From Herbinix hemicellulosilytica (GTDB taxonomy: Bacteria > Bacillota > Clostridia > Lachnospirales > Lachnospiraceae): a stretch of DNA of 64,000 nt. Under the pieces are notes generated by a model. The model made no database searches. It saw only the letters and a program-made list of their open reading frames with translations, and was not told the DNA's origin. The DNA lies in NCBI RefSeq assembly GCF_002904165.1, contig NZ_CVTD020000017.1:62001-126000 (forward strand), read 5' to 3'. Below are positions 1 to 8,934 of this stretch, in pieces. The position numbers were made by a program, and so were the translations under genes. Each line of letters opens with the position of its first letter. Positions within the stretch are counted from its first letter, which is position 1.

Positions 1-3000
1 TCCCATAACCGCTTCAGTTACACCCGTTTTAAGGGCATTTTTAGCCACACTCTTAGCTGTAGTTTTTGCAACTGTTTTTGCAGTTGTCTTAGCAGCAGAA
101 GCGCCTAAGCCTCCACCTATCATTCCGGTTACTCCTCCGACAACTGCTTCATATGCTACAGCATTCCAGTCTACATTGCCCTTTTTGTTGGTAATTTTTT
201 GTCTTGTATATTCAACAACTCCTCCAATTACAGCCCCTATTGCAAATGAGACAAGCAGTGTTGAGAATATACCATATCCGGAAGGATCGGTATATCTGAC
301 CGGATTATTATGGCAGTATGTGTAACGGTTAAGACTTAACGGATCGCTCAGTTGTCCTCTGTAGATGTCTTCGGTTAAAAATCTTCCGTTATCACTATTA
401 TAATATCTTGAATTTACATAATACAGTCCGCTCTCTTTGTCATATTGGTATCCAGCATAGGTAATGAAATTATCTGCATATCCGGTCTGATTAATTATAG
501 TTCCGAAGGCATCATACCGATAAGTTACAGCCTGTAAGCCCGTGTTAGTATCTATCAGCATTACAACGTCGCCATGGGAATTATACAGGTAATAGTAAGT
601 ATTGCCATTTACAGTTCTGCTTACCAGATGAGTGCCATAGGTATTGCGGGCTGTTATATAACCTGAGATGTCTGCCTCTAAGAGGACTTTATCTCCTTCA
701 TAGAAATATAATACATCCAATACATCGTCTAAACTGAATACAGACTTTCTTACACGATAATCTTCTGCATTATATGTATAGTAAGCCCTTGTGTCACCCT
801 GCCTGTATTCTATTAAGCGATTAAATCCGTCATATTGATACGTCTTATCTATAATTGTATTTACTTTATTAGGTATAACCAGTTTAATCGCAGGTCCGCT
901 TACTGTATCCTTGGTTGAATTTTCATCTGTTAAGCCGACAACTAATTTATTGACATCAAAACCAATAGCTGATCCGCTGACTGTTTCCGGAGGCTTGTTT
1001 TCTGATTCATCAATTACGTTCCATTTTAAGGCAGAACCGCTGACAGTTGTAATACTTCCACTTTCAGAAATCAGATTACCGTTAGCATCATAATTATAGT
1101 AAATAACATCTCCTAAGTCATTTTCCTGTATTATAAGTCTGTTAGAAGCATCATATGTATAGTAAGTTGTAATCGGTTCTGTTCCTGTAAATACCTCCCG
1201 TTTTACAGACCTGTTTCCGGCTTGGTCATATTCGTATTCAGTTATTTTGCCGTTAGGTTCAGTTACAGATGAAATTCTTCCGTTGGCATCATATGTATAA
1301 TGTGTAGTTTGTCCGTTGTTCGTTTCTGCTGTCAGATTGCCGACAGAATCATACGTATAGCTATAAAGGTTAAGGACATTTCCGTATCTGTCCGTATGTA
1401 TTATAGTTGTAACTCTTCCGGCTGCGTCATAGAAATAATCTTCTCTCGTACCGTCTCCGTATACGGTTGCCTGTCTGCTGCCGTTTGAGTTGTATAAATA
1501 ATGAACAATATCATTATATTCATACGGATTATAAATGCTATATGATCCAACCTTCTTAATACGGCCTACTGCGTCATAAACGGTTTCTGTTATGACTCCA
1601 TCCGGAGTTTGAGCTGTTTCCTTAACCTCCCCGGCACCCATAATAATATCGTATTGATACATTACAGTTCCTATTGTGGGTACAGTTTTTGTCAGCACTC
1701 TTCCTTCGGCATCGTAAGTACGTGAAGTTGTTCCACTAATGTCTGTCATAGTAAGCAAATTACCGACGGCATCATAGGAGTATTCTTTAAAATCAACTCC
1801 CGCTATCTCGGAAAGCAACCTTCCGTATCCGTCATAAGAATACAAGGTGGTACGTCCGTTTCTGTCAATTTTCTTACTTATCTTTCCATCCGGAGTGTAA
1901 TAATACAGCTCTTTAGGTGCATCTAAGATAGGCTTTTCTTCTGTTCCTATGTCCTGTCTGGATATTTCCAGATTTCTTACATTAAATGTATAAAATATAC
2001 GATTACCATTGCCGTCTTTTTGCAGTATTAAATTATTGGCATTATCATATTCATAAGAAACATAGTTTGACATTGCGTCATATACGCCTATCATGCGATT
2101 TCTGCCGTCATAAACATATATTGTTGTATTGTTCATATCATCTGTAGTTGATATCAAATTATTTTGACTGTCATATTTATATGTAGTAACGGCATTCATC
2201 GGATCAATTACCGAAGAAAGATTACCTGCTGCATCATATGAGTAATATGTCGTGTTATTAAGGGCATCTGTCTTACTTATCAGTCTTCCATTATAATCAT
2301 AGGCATTGGAACTTACCAAATTGTTCAATGCATCATATTCCTCAATAAGTCTGTCTCGCTCATCATAAACATATGTTGTCCTGTTTCCAAGCCAATCTGT
2401 TTTGCTGATGCAGTTTCCGTTTGCATCATATTCATAAACCGTAGTCTTAACTTTGGTTAGCAATGTATCAGAATGAATACTTTCCTCTTTTACCCTTCCC
2501 AATGCGTCATATTTTACAGTAGTAATAGTTCCGGCTTCATCTATACTGCGAACAAGATTTGAATTTAAATCATATTCATATACCTTTTCCAGTTTTTCCC
2601 CATTTGCTGAATCTATTTCTAATATAGCAGTTATATTGCCTAATGTATCATATTTATATTCTGTTCTGTTGCCTGCAGTGTCATATACAATTCTTTCTCT
2701 TCCGTTTAAATCGTACTGTGTAAATATAGTAAGCTCATCAATCGATGAATCTCCGGGTTTCTTAATACTACTTATGTTACCGAACGCATTGTATGTGTAA
2801 GTCGTGACATTGCCGTTGCCGTCTGTTTCTGTTATCTTTCTTCCCAATATATCATAGGAATAAGATATAACATCCCCGAGACTATCTCTTACCGATACCA
2901 AGTTACCCATTGAATCATAGGTATAATTTACGGTATAACCCTGTCTTTCTTCTTTAGCCAAATTATTATAGACATTGTAAGTAAAGACTGTCATTTGGCC

Positions 3001-5970
3001 TGTTTCATCTGCGGCATCTATGGCGGATACCTCGGTTGCAATTTTTCCATTCGGATGGTATGTATACACGGCACCGTTTCCATATGCATCGAGTTCTCTT
3101 GTGACATGACCTAATTCATCATAGAAGTAAGTTTTAGTCACTACTTCTTTCAGAGTACCGTTCTCATTCACATAGTCTATTTGGGCGGCTAATTTCCCTG
3201 TTGAATCATATCTGAATTCTGTCCTGGACATTTGGGAAATTGGCTTACCTTCGATATAATTCTTAGGTGAAACCTCTGCAATTTTTCTGTCTGTATAATC
3301 ATATTGATAAAGGGTAACTCCGCCTAACGGATTAACAATCTTTATTAAATTACCTCTGTTGTCATATGTGTAATGCGTTGTTTCACCGTAAGAATCTGTA
3401 ATTTTCACCGCATGTCCGTCACGATTATATTCTGCCTTCTTTGTATAAATGCCGGTCTGAATTCCCTCTGAATTGAATACAGGTTTACTTACTGATATTA
3501 AATTACCGACTGCGTCATACTCGTAAGTTGTAGTAATACCGTCAGGTGTAGTTTCAGAAACCAGCCTTCCTTCTTTATCATATTGATAAGATGTTGTTAT
3601 GGCAGCCAGTTCTTTATCGCCGAAGTCATAGCCGGCTAAATCCCCTTTTCTTACAAATTTGCTTATACTCAGAGGATTTTTTCTGTAATCATATGTAGTT
3701 TCAGTTATATACGCTGTGGCGTCTTCTACCGTTCCTTCACCCACCTGCGTTCTTATGATATTGCCTTCGCTATCATAAGAGTATATAGTCTTTAGTCCTG
3801 AAGGCTCAATTTGCTCTATCAACAAACCGTCTTTGTATACATAGATTATGTCATACGTAGTAATTGCAGGAACAGATAACGGACTAATATTTTCTACGAA
3901 GTCACTGCCGATAGATTCTTTAATCAGTCTGCCTGCACGATCATACGTATATCCAATCCATGTATAATATATTTTTCCGTTTACTTTCATTGTCGGAATG
4001 TATTTTTGGGTTACATTGCCCTGTATATCATAAAAATAGTAAGTAGCGCTGTCGTCTGCCTCTGTTTCTTTCGCTAAAGTACCATCCGGATTATAGGTAT
4101 ACTGACGTAACGCCTTTTTCTCGTCACCTTCTAGGATATATTCTTCTTTCTTTCTGCCCCGGTTATCATTTACAGTTACCTGAACTATCTTATCATTGTC
4201 ATTTGCATATACGTATGTTGTAATCTGATGTTCTCCGTCAGGCAAAGTCTTATACTCTATTTCTTTCATTAAAACTTTGGCTGAGTTTTTATTCTCGTTG
4301 TACCACTGTTTGACAATACGATCCCTGTTATCATACTCATAAGTTATGATACTGGAATTTTCTCTTATTTCACTGACAATATTTCCGTATGAATCATACA
4401 GGTAATCTGTTTTATAACCAAGGGCATCGGTAACACTTTCAAGGCGTCCTGATGAATTATAAACATATTTTGTTCCTTCATTTCCTGAATAATAATTACC
4501 GAAGTCTTTCTCAGGGTCATATAATTCTTGTGGAACTGTCTGCGTCAGATTACCGGTCAGATCATAAGCTGATACCACCACACCGTTATCCGGATAATAT
4601 TCTCTGGTCACATATCCGTTGGCATCATATCTCCACCTGTATTCATAACCACCAGGTGAGATTTCCTTAGTTTTATTGCCCATTATGTCATAAGTAAAGT
4701 GACTGGTATTACCGGCCGCATTTGTTACTGTTGCGGTATTGCCATACTGATCGTAAGTATAAACGGTCTCTTCCCCTTCGGCATTTATTTCACTCTTTAA
4801 CAGACCGTTTAATCTGCAATTAAATTTTTGAATTGCATCCAAAAGAGAGTAATATTTATATTCTACTACTATATAATTAGGATCAGTATAGTCAATTGTC
4901 GATAATACGTCATAAATGTTTTCCGGAGTAACGCCATCTATAGCTTTTCCGTCAATTCTCTGTATCTTCTTTAAAAGTTTAATACCGTCCGTATCATAGC
5001 AATAATATGTATGTACTCCGACTTCATTTACTTCAATAATGCAATTATTCCATTGGTCATATACAAATCTTTCTTCACTTCCGTCACTATAAGTTATTTT
5101 TGTAATATTGCCGTTTGAATCTACTTCATATGAAGTCTTGTTGCCATACTCATCCGTTGTAGACTTAATATCGGCAAATAATTTATTCTCATCAGTCTCA
5201 TAATATTCTGTCTTTGACATACTGCCGTCAGGATTTTGAATATCTGTTATGTACATTTCTTCATTATACCAGTAAATCCACTCTCTGCCGTCCTGTCCGA
5301 TTACTTTTGTCTGATTCTTTTCAGAATTATATTCATAGATCCAAACCCCGCCATATGAATCTATGCATTTGGTAACTACATAGTCGTTATAATTTTTTCT
5401 TGACGAGTATTGTATATCCTGAATGACATTTCCATTTGGATCAATAATCTTAGTCAGATAACCCTGACTGTTATATTCATATGTAGTAGTACCGCCAACC
5501 AAATTGGCTACAAAAATCAATAATCCATCATCGTCATATGTATATATGACGCTATCGCCGTTAGGATTTGTAATTTTAGTTATATGACCCTTGTGGTTGG
5601 TTTCAATCCGGTATACCCTTCCTACCGGGTCTGTAAGTTTGGTTATCACCCCATTTATATATGTAACTTCAGTTCTGTTTCCGTATCGGTCCTCAATATA
5701 TATTAATGCTCCCTCTTCATTAAAACCGTATTTGCTTTGATCGGTTTCCGTTAATACATATGTATTATCATCGTTTCGTGTAAATTGTGAATGACTGCTC
5801 AAAGCAATATACCTATCGTTTTCCAGTCTAAATATATGAGAACTTCCGTCTGGTAAGTCAACAATAACACCGTCATCAAACAACTGACATTTGGCTTCAA
5901 AACTAAATGTCCAGCCTTTTCCAAACAAAGTATTTTCTAAATTTTTTATAATTTTAGTTAATAATAACAT
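1..5970 (-). CDS. Rhs/YD-repeat protein, 3' end outside window, N-terminus apparently truncated
   Basis: A single minus-strand frame stays open from the ATG at 5970 to the window edge (1990 codons seen). YD motif codons fall in the same phase at about 441, 1350, 2916, 4563 and 5535, so I see no frameshift. It encodes dozens of YD repeats (YxYDxxGN-type) that in this family form a large shell around a C-terminal toxin. Near 415-290 comes the classic Rhs core end (RYYNSDNGRFL, then DPSG), followed by a glycine-rich, partly hydrophobic tip that continues off the left edge; any toxin and immunity gene would lie there. The product starts MLLLTKIIKNLENTLFGKGWTF. Family members carry a signal peptide and long N-terminal region before FGKGW, and here they are absent. 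A TAA lies two codons upstream of the ATG and no Shine-Dalgarno is visible, so this may be a displaced or silent Rhs cassette. Rhs identity is certain; expression is not. Confidence 0.93.
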   Translation of the reverse strand, partial: MLLLTKIIKNLENTLFGKGWTFSFEAKCQLFDDGVIVDLPDGSSHIFRLENDRYIALSSHSQFTRNDDNTYVLTETDQSKYGFNEEGALIYIEDRYGNRTEVTYINGVITKLTDPVGRVYRIETNHKGHITKITNPNGDSVIYTYDDDGLLIFVANLVGGTTTYEYNSQGYLTKIIDPNGNVIQDIQYSSRKNYNDYVVTKCIDSYGGVWIYEYNSEKNQTKVIGQDGREWIYWYNEEMYITDIQNPDGSMSKTEYYETDENKLFADIKSTTDEYGNKTSYEVDSNGNITKITYSDGSEERFVYDQWNNCIIEVNEVGVHTYYCYDTDGIKLLKKIQRIDGKAIDGVTPENIYDVLSTIDYTDPNYIVVEYKYYSLLDAIQKFNCRLNGLLKSEINAEGEETVYTYDQYGNTATVTNAAGNTSHFTYDIMGNKTKEISPGGYEYRWRYDANGYVTREYYPDNGVVVSAYDLTGNLTQTVPQELYDPEKDFGNYYSGNEGTKYVYNSSGRLESVTDALGYKTDYLYDSYGNIVSEIRENSSIITYEYDNRDRIVKQWYNENKNSAKVLMKEIEYKTLPDGEHQITTYVYANDNDKIVQVTVNDNRGRKKEEYILEGDEKKALRQYTYNPDGTLAKETEADDSATYYFYDIQGNVTQKYIPTMKVNGKIYYTWIGYTYDRAGRLIKESIGSDFVENISPLSVPAITTYDIIYVYKDGLLIEQIEPSGLKTIYSYDSEGNIIRTQVGEGTVEDATAYITETTYDYRKNPLSISKFVRKGDLAGYDFGDKELAAITTSYQYDKEGRLVSETTPDGITTTYEYDAVGNLISVSKPVFNSEGIQTGIYTKKAEYNRDGHAVKITDSYGETTHYTYDNRGNLIKIVNPLGGVTLYQYDYTDRKIAEVSPKNYIEGKPISQMSRTEFRYDSTGKLAAQIDYVNENGTLKEVVTKTYFYDELGHVTRELDAYGNGAVYTYHPNGKIATEVSAIDAADETGQMTVFTYNVYNNLAKEERQGYTVNYTYDSMGNLVSVRDSLGDVISYSYDILGRKITETDGNGNVTTYTYNAFGNISSIKKPGDSSIDELTIFTQYDLNGRERIVYDTAGNRTEYKYDTLGNITAILEIDSANGEKLEKVYEYDLNSNLVRSIDEAGTITTVKYDALGRVKEESIHSDTLLTKVKTTVYEYDANGNCISKTDWLGNRTTYVYDERDRLIEEYDALNNLVSSNAYDYNGRLISKTDALNNTTYYSYDAAGNLSSVIDPMNAVTTYKYDSQNNLISTTDDMNNTTIYVYDGRNRMIGVYDAMSNYVSYEYDNANNLILQKDGNGNRIFYTFNVRNLEISRQDIGTEEKPILDAPKELYYYTPDGKISKKIDRNGRTTLYSYDGYGRLLSEIAGVDFKEYSYDAVGNLLTMTDISGTTSRTYDAEGRVLTKTVPTIGTVMYQYDIIMGAGEVKETAQTPDGVITETVYDAVGRIKKVGSYSIYNPYEYNDIVHYLYNSNGSRQATVYGDGTREDYFYDAAGRVTTIIHTDRYGNVLNLYSYTYDSVGNLTAETNNGQTTHYTYDANGRISSVTEPNGKITEYEYDQAGNRSVKREVFTGTEPITTYYTYDASNRLIIQENDLGDVIYYNYDANGNLISESGSITTVSGSALKWNVIDESENKPPETVSGSAIGFDVNKLVVGLTDENSTKDTVSGPAIKLVIPNKVNTIIDKTYQYDGFNRLIEYRQGDTRAYYTYNAEDYRVRKSVFSLDDVLDVLYFYEGDKVLLEADISGYITARNTYGTHLVSRTVNGNTYYYLYNSHGDVVMLIDTNTGLQAVTYRYDAFGTIINQTGYADNFITYAGYQYDKESGLYYVNSRYYNSDNGRFLTEDIYRGQLSDPLSLNRYTYCHNNPVRYTDPSGYGIFSTLLVSFAIGAVIGGVVEYTRQKITNKKGNVDWNAVAYEAVVGGVTGMIGGGLGASAAKTTAKTVAKTTAKSVAKNALKTGVTEAVMG

Positions 5971-6021
5971 CGTATTTTATAGAAAATTATATTAGTAAAA
6001 TTTTATCATATTTTAGCATTT

Positions 6022-6054
6022 TTTAACTTATTTTCAAAGTATAAAAAAGCCGAA
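6022..6054 (-). promoter_or_regulatory. Possible promoter before the Rhs frame
   Basis: Read on the minus strand, a TTGAAA and a TAAAAT about 16 bases apart lie roughly 55-85 bases upstream of the Rhs ATG. The surroundings are nearly pure A/T, so chance matches are likely. No ribosome binding site follows. The rest of 5971-6122 shows no gene. Confidence 0.25.
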
Positions 6055-6122
6055 CGTTTTAATATTTTACCGGTATTATAACTGTGATATTTTGCATATG
6101 TGCCTGGTATAAAGTTTAGTAT

Positions 6123-6167
6123 AAAAAAAGGATTTCTCAAATCACTGTGTGATTCGAGAAATCCTTT
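6123..6167 (-). terminator. Intrinsic terminator after the GGGtGRT gene
   Basis: A 12-bp stem pairs 6127-6138 with 6156-6167, with further pairing towards the loop. On the minus strand a run of seven T follows. It lies just past the stop at 6192 and separates this operon from the Rhs gene. Confidence 0.9.
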
Positions 6168-6191
6168 ACTTATTGTTATATACAACTGTTC

Positions 6192-7202
6192 TTAAAATCT
6201 TCCTTCATCAGCAGCCTGCTGAATGGCTACCGCTACGGCCACCGTAGCCCCGACCATCGGGTTATTGCCCATTCCGATCAGGCCCATCATTTCAACGTGG
6301 GCAGGAACGGAGGATGAACCGGCAAACTGTGCATCGGAGTGCATTCTTCCCATAGTATCGGTCATACCGTAAGAAGCAGGGCCTGCTGCCATGTTGTCCG
6401 GATGAAGGGTTCTTCCTGTGCCGCCGCCGGAAGCAACGGAGAAATACTTTCTTCCAAGCTCAATACATTCTTTCTTATATGTACCTGCTACAGGATGCTG
6501 GAATCTGGTAGGGTTGGTGGAGTTACCGGTGATGGATACATCCACTTTTTCCTTATGCATGATAGCAACGCCTTCGGTAACGTCATTGGCACCGTAGCAC
6601 AATACCTTTGCCCTTTCGCCGTTGCTGTAGGATCTGCGGTATAATTCCTTAACCTCACCGGTTACATAGTCCATTTCTGTAGCAACATATGTAAATCCGT
6701 TGATACGGGAAATAATCTGAGCCGCATCTTTACCGAGACCGTTTAAGATTACTCTTAAAGGTTTTTGTCTTACTTTATTGGCGGATTTTGCAATACCGAT
6801 AGCACCTTCCGCTGCGGCAAAGGATTCATGGCCTGCCAGGAAGCAGAAGCACTCAGTTGTCTCTTCCAATAGCATTTTTCCGAGATTGCCGTGGCCTAAA
6901 CCAACTTTTCTGTGATCGGCAACCGAACCGGGGATGCAAAAAGCCTGTAAGCCTTCGCCGATAGCTGCAGCCGCATCCGCAGCTCTTCTGCAGCCCTTCT
7001 TTATGGCAATTGCGGCACCTACTATATATGCCCAGCAAGCATTCTCAAAGCAGATGGGCTGAATGCCTTTAACCATATTATATACGTCAAGTCCGGCATC
7101 CTTTGTAATCTTTTCAGCTTCTTCTATGGATGATATGCCATAACTGTTTAGTACAGCATTAATCTTATCTATTCTTCTTTCATATGATTCAAATAAAGCC
7201 AT
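6192..7202 (-). CDS. GGGtGRT-family protein of unknown function
   Basis: The 336-residue protein carries the glycine motif GGGTGRT, about 80 residues from the C-terminus, which names the Pfam GGGtGRT family; the surrounding SVASGGGTGRTLHPDNMA also fits. No signal peptide or membrane segment is visible, so it is probably cytoplasmic. The start is set by AAGGAGGA about 10 bases before the ATG. It begins 20 bases after the stop of the NifU-like gene upstream, so the two are surely co-transcribed, and the terminator at 6123-6167 closes the unit. This pairing recurs in anaerobic Firmicutes as far as I recall, which suggests a joint role in Fe-S or redox chemistry. The biochemical function is not known to me. 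Confidence 0.85.
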   Translation of the reverse strand: MALFESYERRIDKINAVLNSYGISSIEEAEKITKDAGLDVYNMVKGIQPICFENACWAYIVGAAIAIKKGCRRAADAAAAIGEGLQAFCIPGSVADHRKVGLGHGNLGKMLLEETTECFCFLAGHESFAAAEGAIGIAKSANKVRQKPLRVILNGLGKDAAQIISRINGFTYVATEMDYVTGEVKELYRRSYSNGERAKVLCYGANDVTEGVAIMHKEKVDVSITGNSTNPTRFQHPVAGTYKKECIELGRKYFSVASGGGTGRTLHPDNMAAGPASYGMTDTMGRMHSDAQFAGSSSVPAHVEMMGLIGMGNNPMVGATVAVAVAIQQAADEGRF

Positions 7203-7222
7203 TTGTATGTATCCTCCTTATT

Positions 7223-7915
7223 TTATTCGCATCTTGGGTCAATGATCTTTACGGCATCTTCAACTCTGCCATATTGTCCTTTGGACTTCTCATAAGCCGT
7301 ATTGGGATCTTCACCTTTTTTGATTAAATCCATCATTTTACCCAGGCTTACATATTGATAACCGATAATCTCGTTGTTTTCATCAAGAGCTATACCGGTT
7401 ACATAACCTTCTGCCATTTCAAGATAACGAGGACCTTTTGCTAAAGTACCATACATAGTGCCTACCTGGCTGCGAAGTCCTTTGCCCAAGTCTTCCAGAC
7501 CTGCTCCGATAGGGAGCCCGTCCTCAGAAAATGCACTCTGAGTTCTTCCGTATACAATCTGCAAGAACAGTTCTCTCATTGCGGTATTAATGGCGTCACA
7601 AACCAGGTCGGTATTCAAAGCTTCCAGGATGGTTTTTCCTGGCAGAATCTCACAAGCCATAGCGGCTGAGTGGGTCATACCGGAGCATCCGATTGTTTCA
7701 ACCAATGCTTCCTGAATAACTCCGTCCTTTACATTTAAGGACAGTTTACAGGTACCCTGTTGAGGCGCACACCAGCCCACTCCGTGAGTAAAGCCTGAAA
7801 TATCTTTTATCTCTTTGGCTTGAACCCATTTTGCCTCTTCCGGTATAGGTGCAGGACCATGATTAGCACCCTGGGCAACCGGGCACATCTTTGTTACTTC
7901 ATGTGAATAGATCAT
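7223..7915 (-). CDS. Iron-sulfur cluster assembly scaffold-like protein (NifU/IscU-like)
   Basis: This 230-residue protein resembles the NifU_N/IscU fold. The segment around residues 76-92 (IGCSGMTHSAAMACEI, then PGKT) matches the scaffold pattern GCxxxxxSxxxxxE with a following GKT. Cysteines at 11, 49, 56, 77, 88, 106 and 229 could bind a cluster; 49, 77 and 106 are spaced roughly like the three IscU ligands, which is my inference. At 230 residues it is longer than IscU (about 130), with a C-terminal extension. AAAGGAG precedes the ATG. It is the first gene of a two-gene operon with the GGGtGRT protein. Isolated Fe-S scaffold relatives of this kind are annotated in many clostridia, but the cluster recipient is unknown. 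Confidence 0.82.
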   Translation of the reverse strand: MIYSHEVTKMCPVAQGANHGPAPIPEEAKWVQAKEIKDISGFTHGVGWCAPQQGTCKLSLNVKDGVIQEALVETIGCSGMTHSAAMACEILPGKTILEALNTDLVCDAINTAMRELFLQIVYGRTQSAFSEDGLPIGAGLEDLGKGLRSQVGTMYGTLAKGPRYLEMAEGYVTGIALDENNEIIGYQYVSLGKMMDLIKKGEDPNTAYEKSKGQYGRVEDAVKIIDPRCE

Positions 7916-7989
7916 GTTGTAAAAGCTCCTTTCAGTTTACATTGTATGGCATATTAATAAGGCAAACCTTAAGTTTCCCTTACTTTATT

Positions 7990-8015
7990 AACGTCGTGGC
8001 ATAAACCACGACGTT
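7990..8015. repeat. Perfect 10-bp inverted repeat, terminator-like
   Basis: The arms 7990-7999 and 8006-8015 (ACGTCGTGG core) are perfect complements around a 6-base loop. It sits in the gap after the minus-strand gene at 8117, where a terminator is expected, but neither strand has a proper T-run. It could be a weak or factor-dependent terminator, or an RNA 3' stabiliser. Confidence 0.55.
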
Positions 8016-8116
8016 GCATAATTGTTATTTACTTAACATATTTTCTCACAATTTTATGTATAAGTCCAGCAATATTTTGCTTAAACCGATTAATTTCAAT
8101 CCGATATGACAAAAAA

Positions 8117-8791
8117 TTAATCAGTATACTTGGTTACAATTTCTCCTGCTTTCTTATAGATGCTTTTTTCAGGAATATATCCCCTTACCATTGACAAAGG
8201 ATAAATGTTGGTATTTCTTCCTACGACCGAGCCGGGATTTAATACGGTATTGCATCCGACTTCCACATAATCTCCCAAAATTGCTCCGAATTTCTTTAGG
8301 CCCGTTTCTATCGATTCGTCTTCGATCCTTACCTTAACCAGGGTTTTGTCTGATTTTACATTGGAAGTAATGCAGCCTGCTCCCATATGGGCCTTATATC
8401 CGAGAACAGAATCTCCCACATAATTAAAATGAGGCACCTGAACCTTATTAAAGAGGATAACATTTTTAAGTTCGGTTGAATTGCCTACTACGGCACCCTC
8501 ACCAACTATGGCACTGCCTCTGATAAAAGCACAATGTCTTACTTCCGCTTCTTTTCCTATGATGGCAGGACCATTAATCGAGGCGGTGGGTGCAATTTTG
8601 GCGGATTTTGCTATCCACACATCTTCCCCTATCTGATCATACTCCTCTTTTGAAAGCGTCGGCCCGATTTTTAAAATAGTTTCTTTAATCTTAGCCAAAA
8701 CTTCCCATGGATAAGTACATCCTTCAAAAGCTTCTGCCGCTATGGTCTGACTTAAATCAAGCAGTTCATTAATAAATAATTTACGATACAT
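8117..8791 (-). CDS. Left-handed beta-helix (hexapeptide repeat) protein, GlmU C-domain-like
   Basis: The product of 224 residues is built mostly of hexapeptide repeats (I-G-x-x-A-x type) forming a left-handed beta-helix, as in the C-terminal acetyltransferase half of GlmU. There is no N-terminal uridylyltransferase domain. It is usually named UDP-N-acetylglucosamine pyrophosphorylase-like, but the sequence supports at most a nucleotide-sugar or acyl transferase. The frame is open up to 8908, but I placed the start at 8791, where AAAGGAGGA lies 6 bases before ATG; the upstream 39 residues look non-coding (Cys/Phe/Tyr rich). It lies 143 bases downstream of topB, on the same strand. Confidence 0.85.
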   Translation of the reverse strand: MYRKLFINELLDLSQTIAAEAFEGCTYPWEVLAKIKETILKIGPTLSKEEYDQIGEDVWIAKSAKIAPTASINGPAIIGKEAEVRHCAFIRGSAIVGEGAVVGNSTELKNVILFNKVQVPHFNYVGDSVLGYKAHMGAGCITSNVKSDKTLVKVRIEDESIETGLKKFGAILGDYVEVGCNTVLNPGSVVGRNTNIYPLSMVRGYIPEKSIYKKAGEIVTKYTD

Positions 8792-8934
8792 AAATTTCCT
8801 CCTTTTACCGATACCGATTATATAATATTCTTCTTTGATAACATAGAAGCTGCACCTAAATACTATAACTTTTAAGTTACTAAACTTAAGCCTTATTCTC
8901 TTATTCAATATAATTCTATTACTAATGGTATTTA

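Noticed and set aside
5968-5970. Frameshift or internal stop in the Rhs frame
   Set aside because: YD codon phase was the same at five widely spaced checkpoints across about 6 kb, so the frame is intact; only the N-terminus looks short.
7990-8015. Inverted repeat as a phage or element attachment site
   Set aside because: No integrase, tRNA or mobile genes are near, and the position after a stop codon fits a transcript end better.
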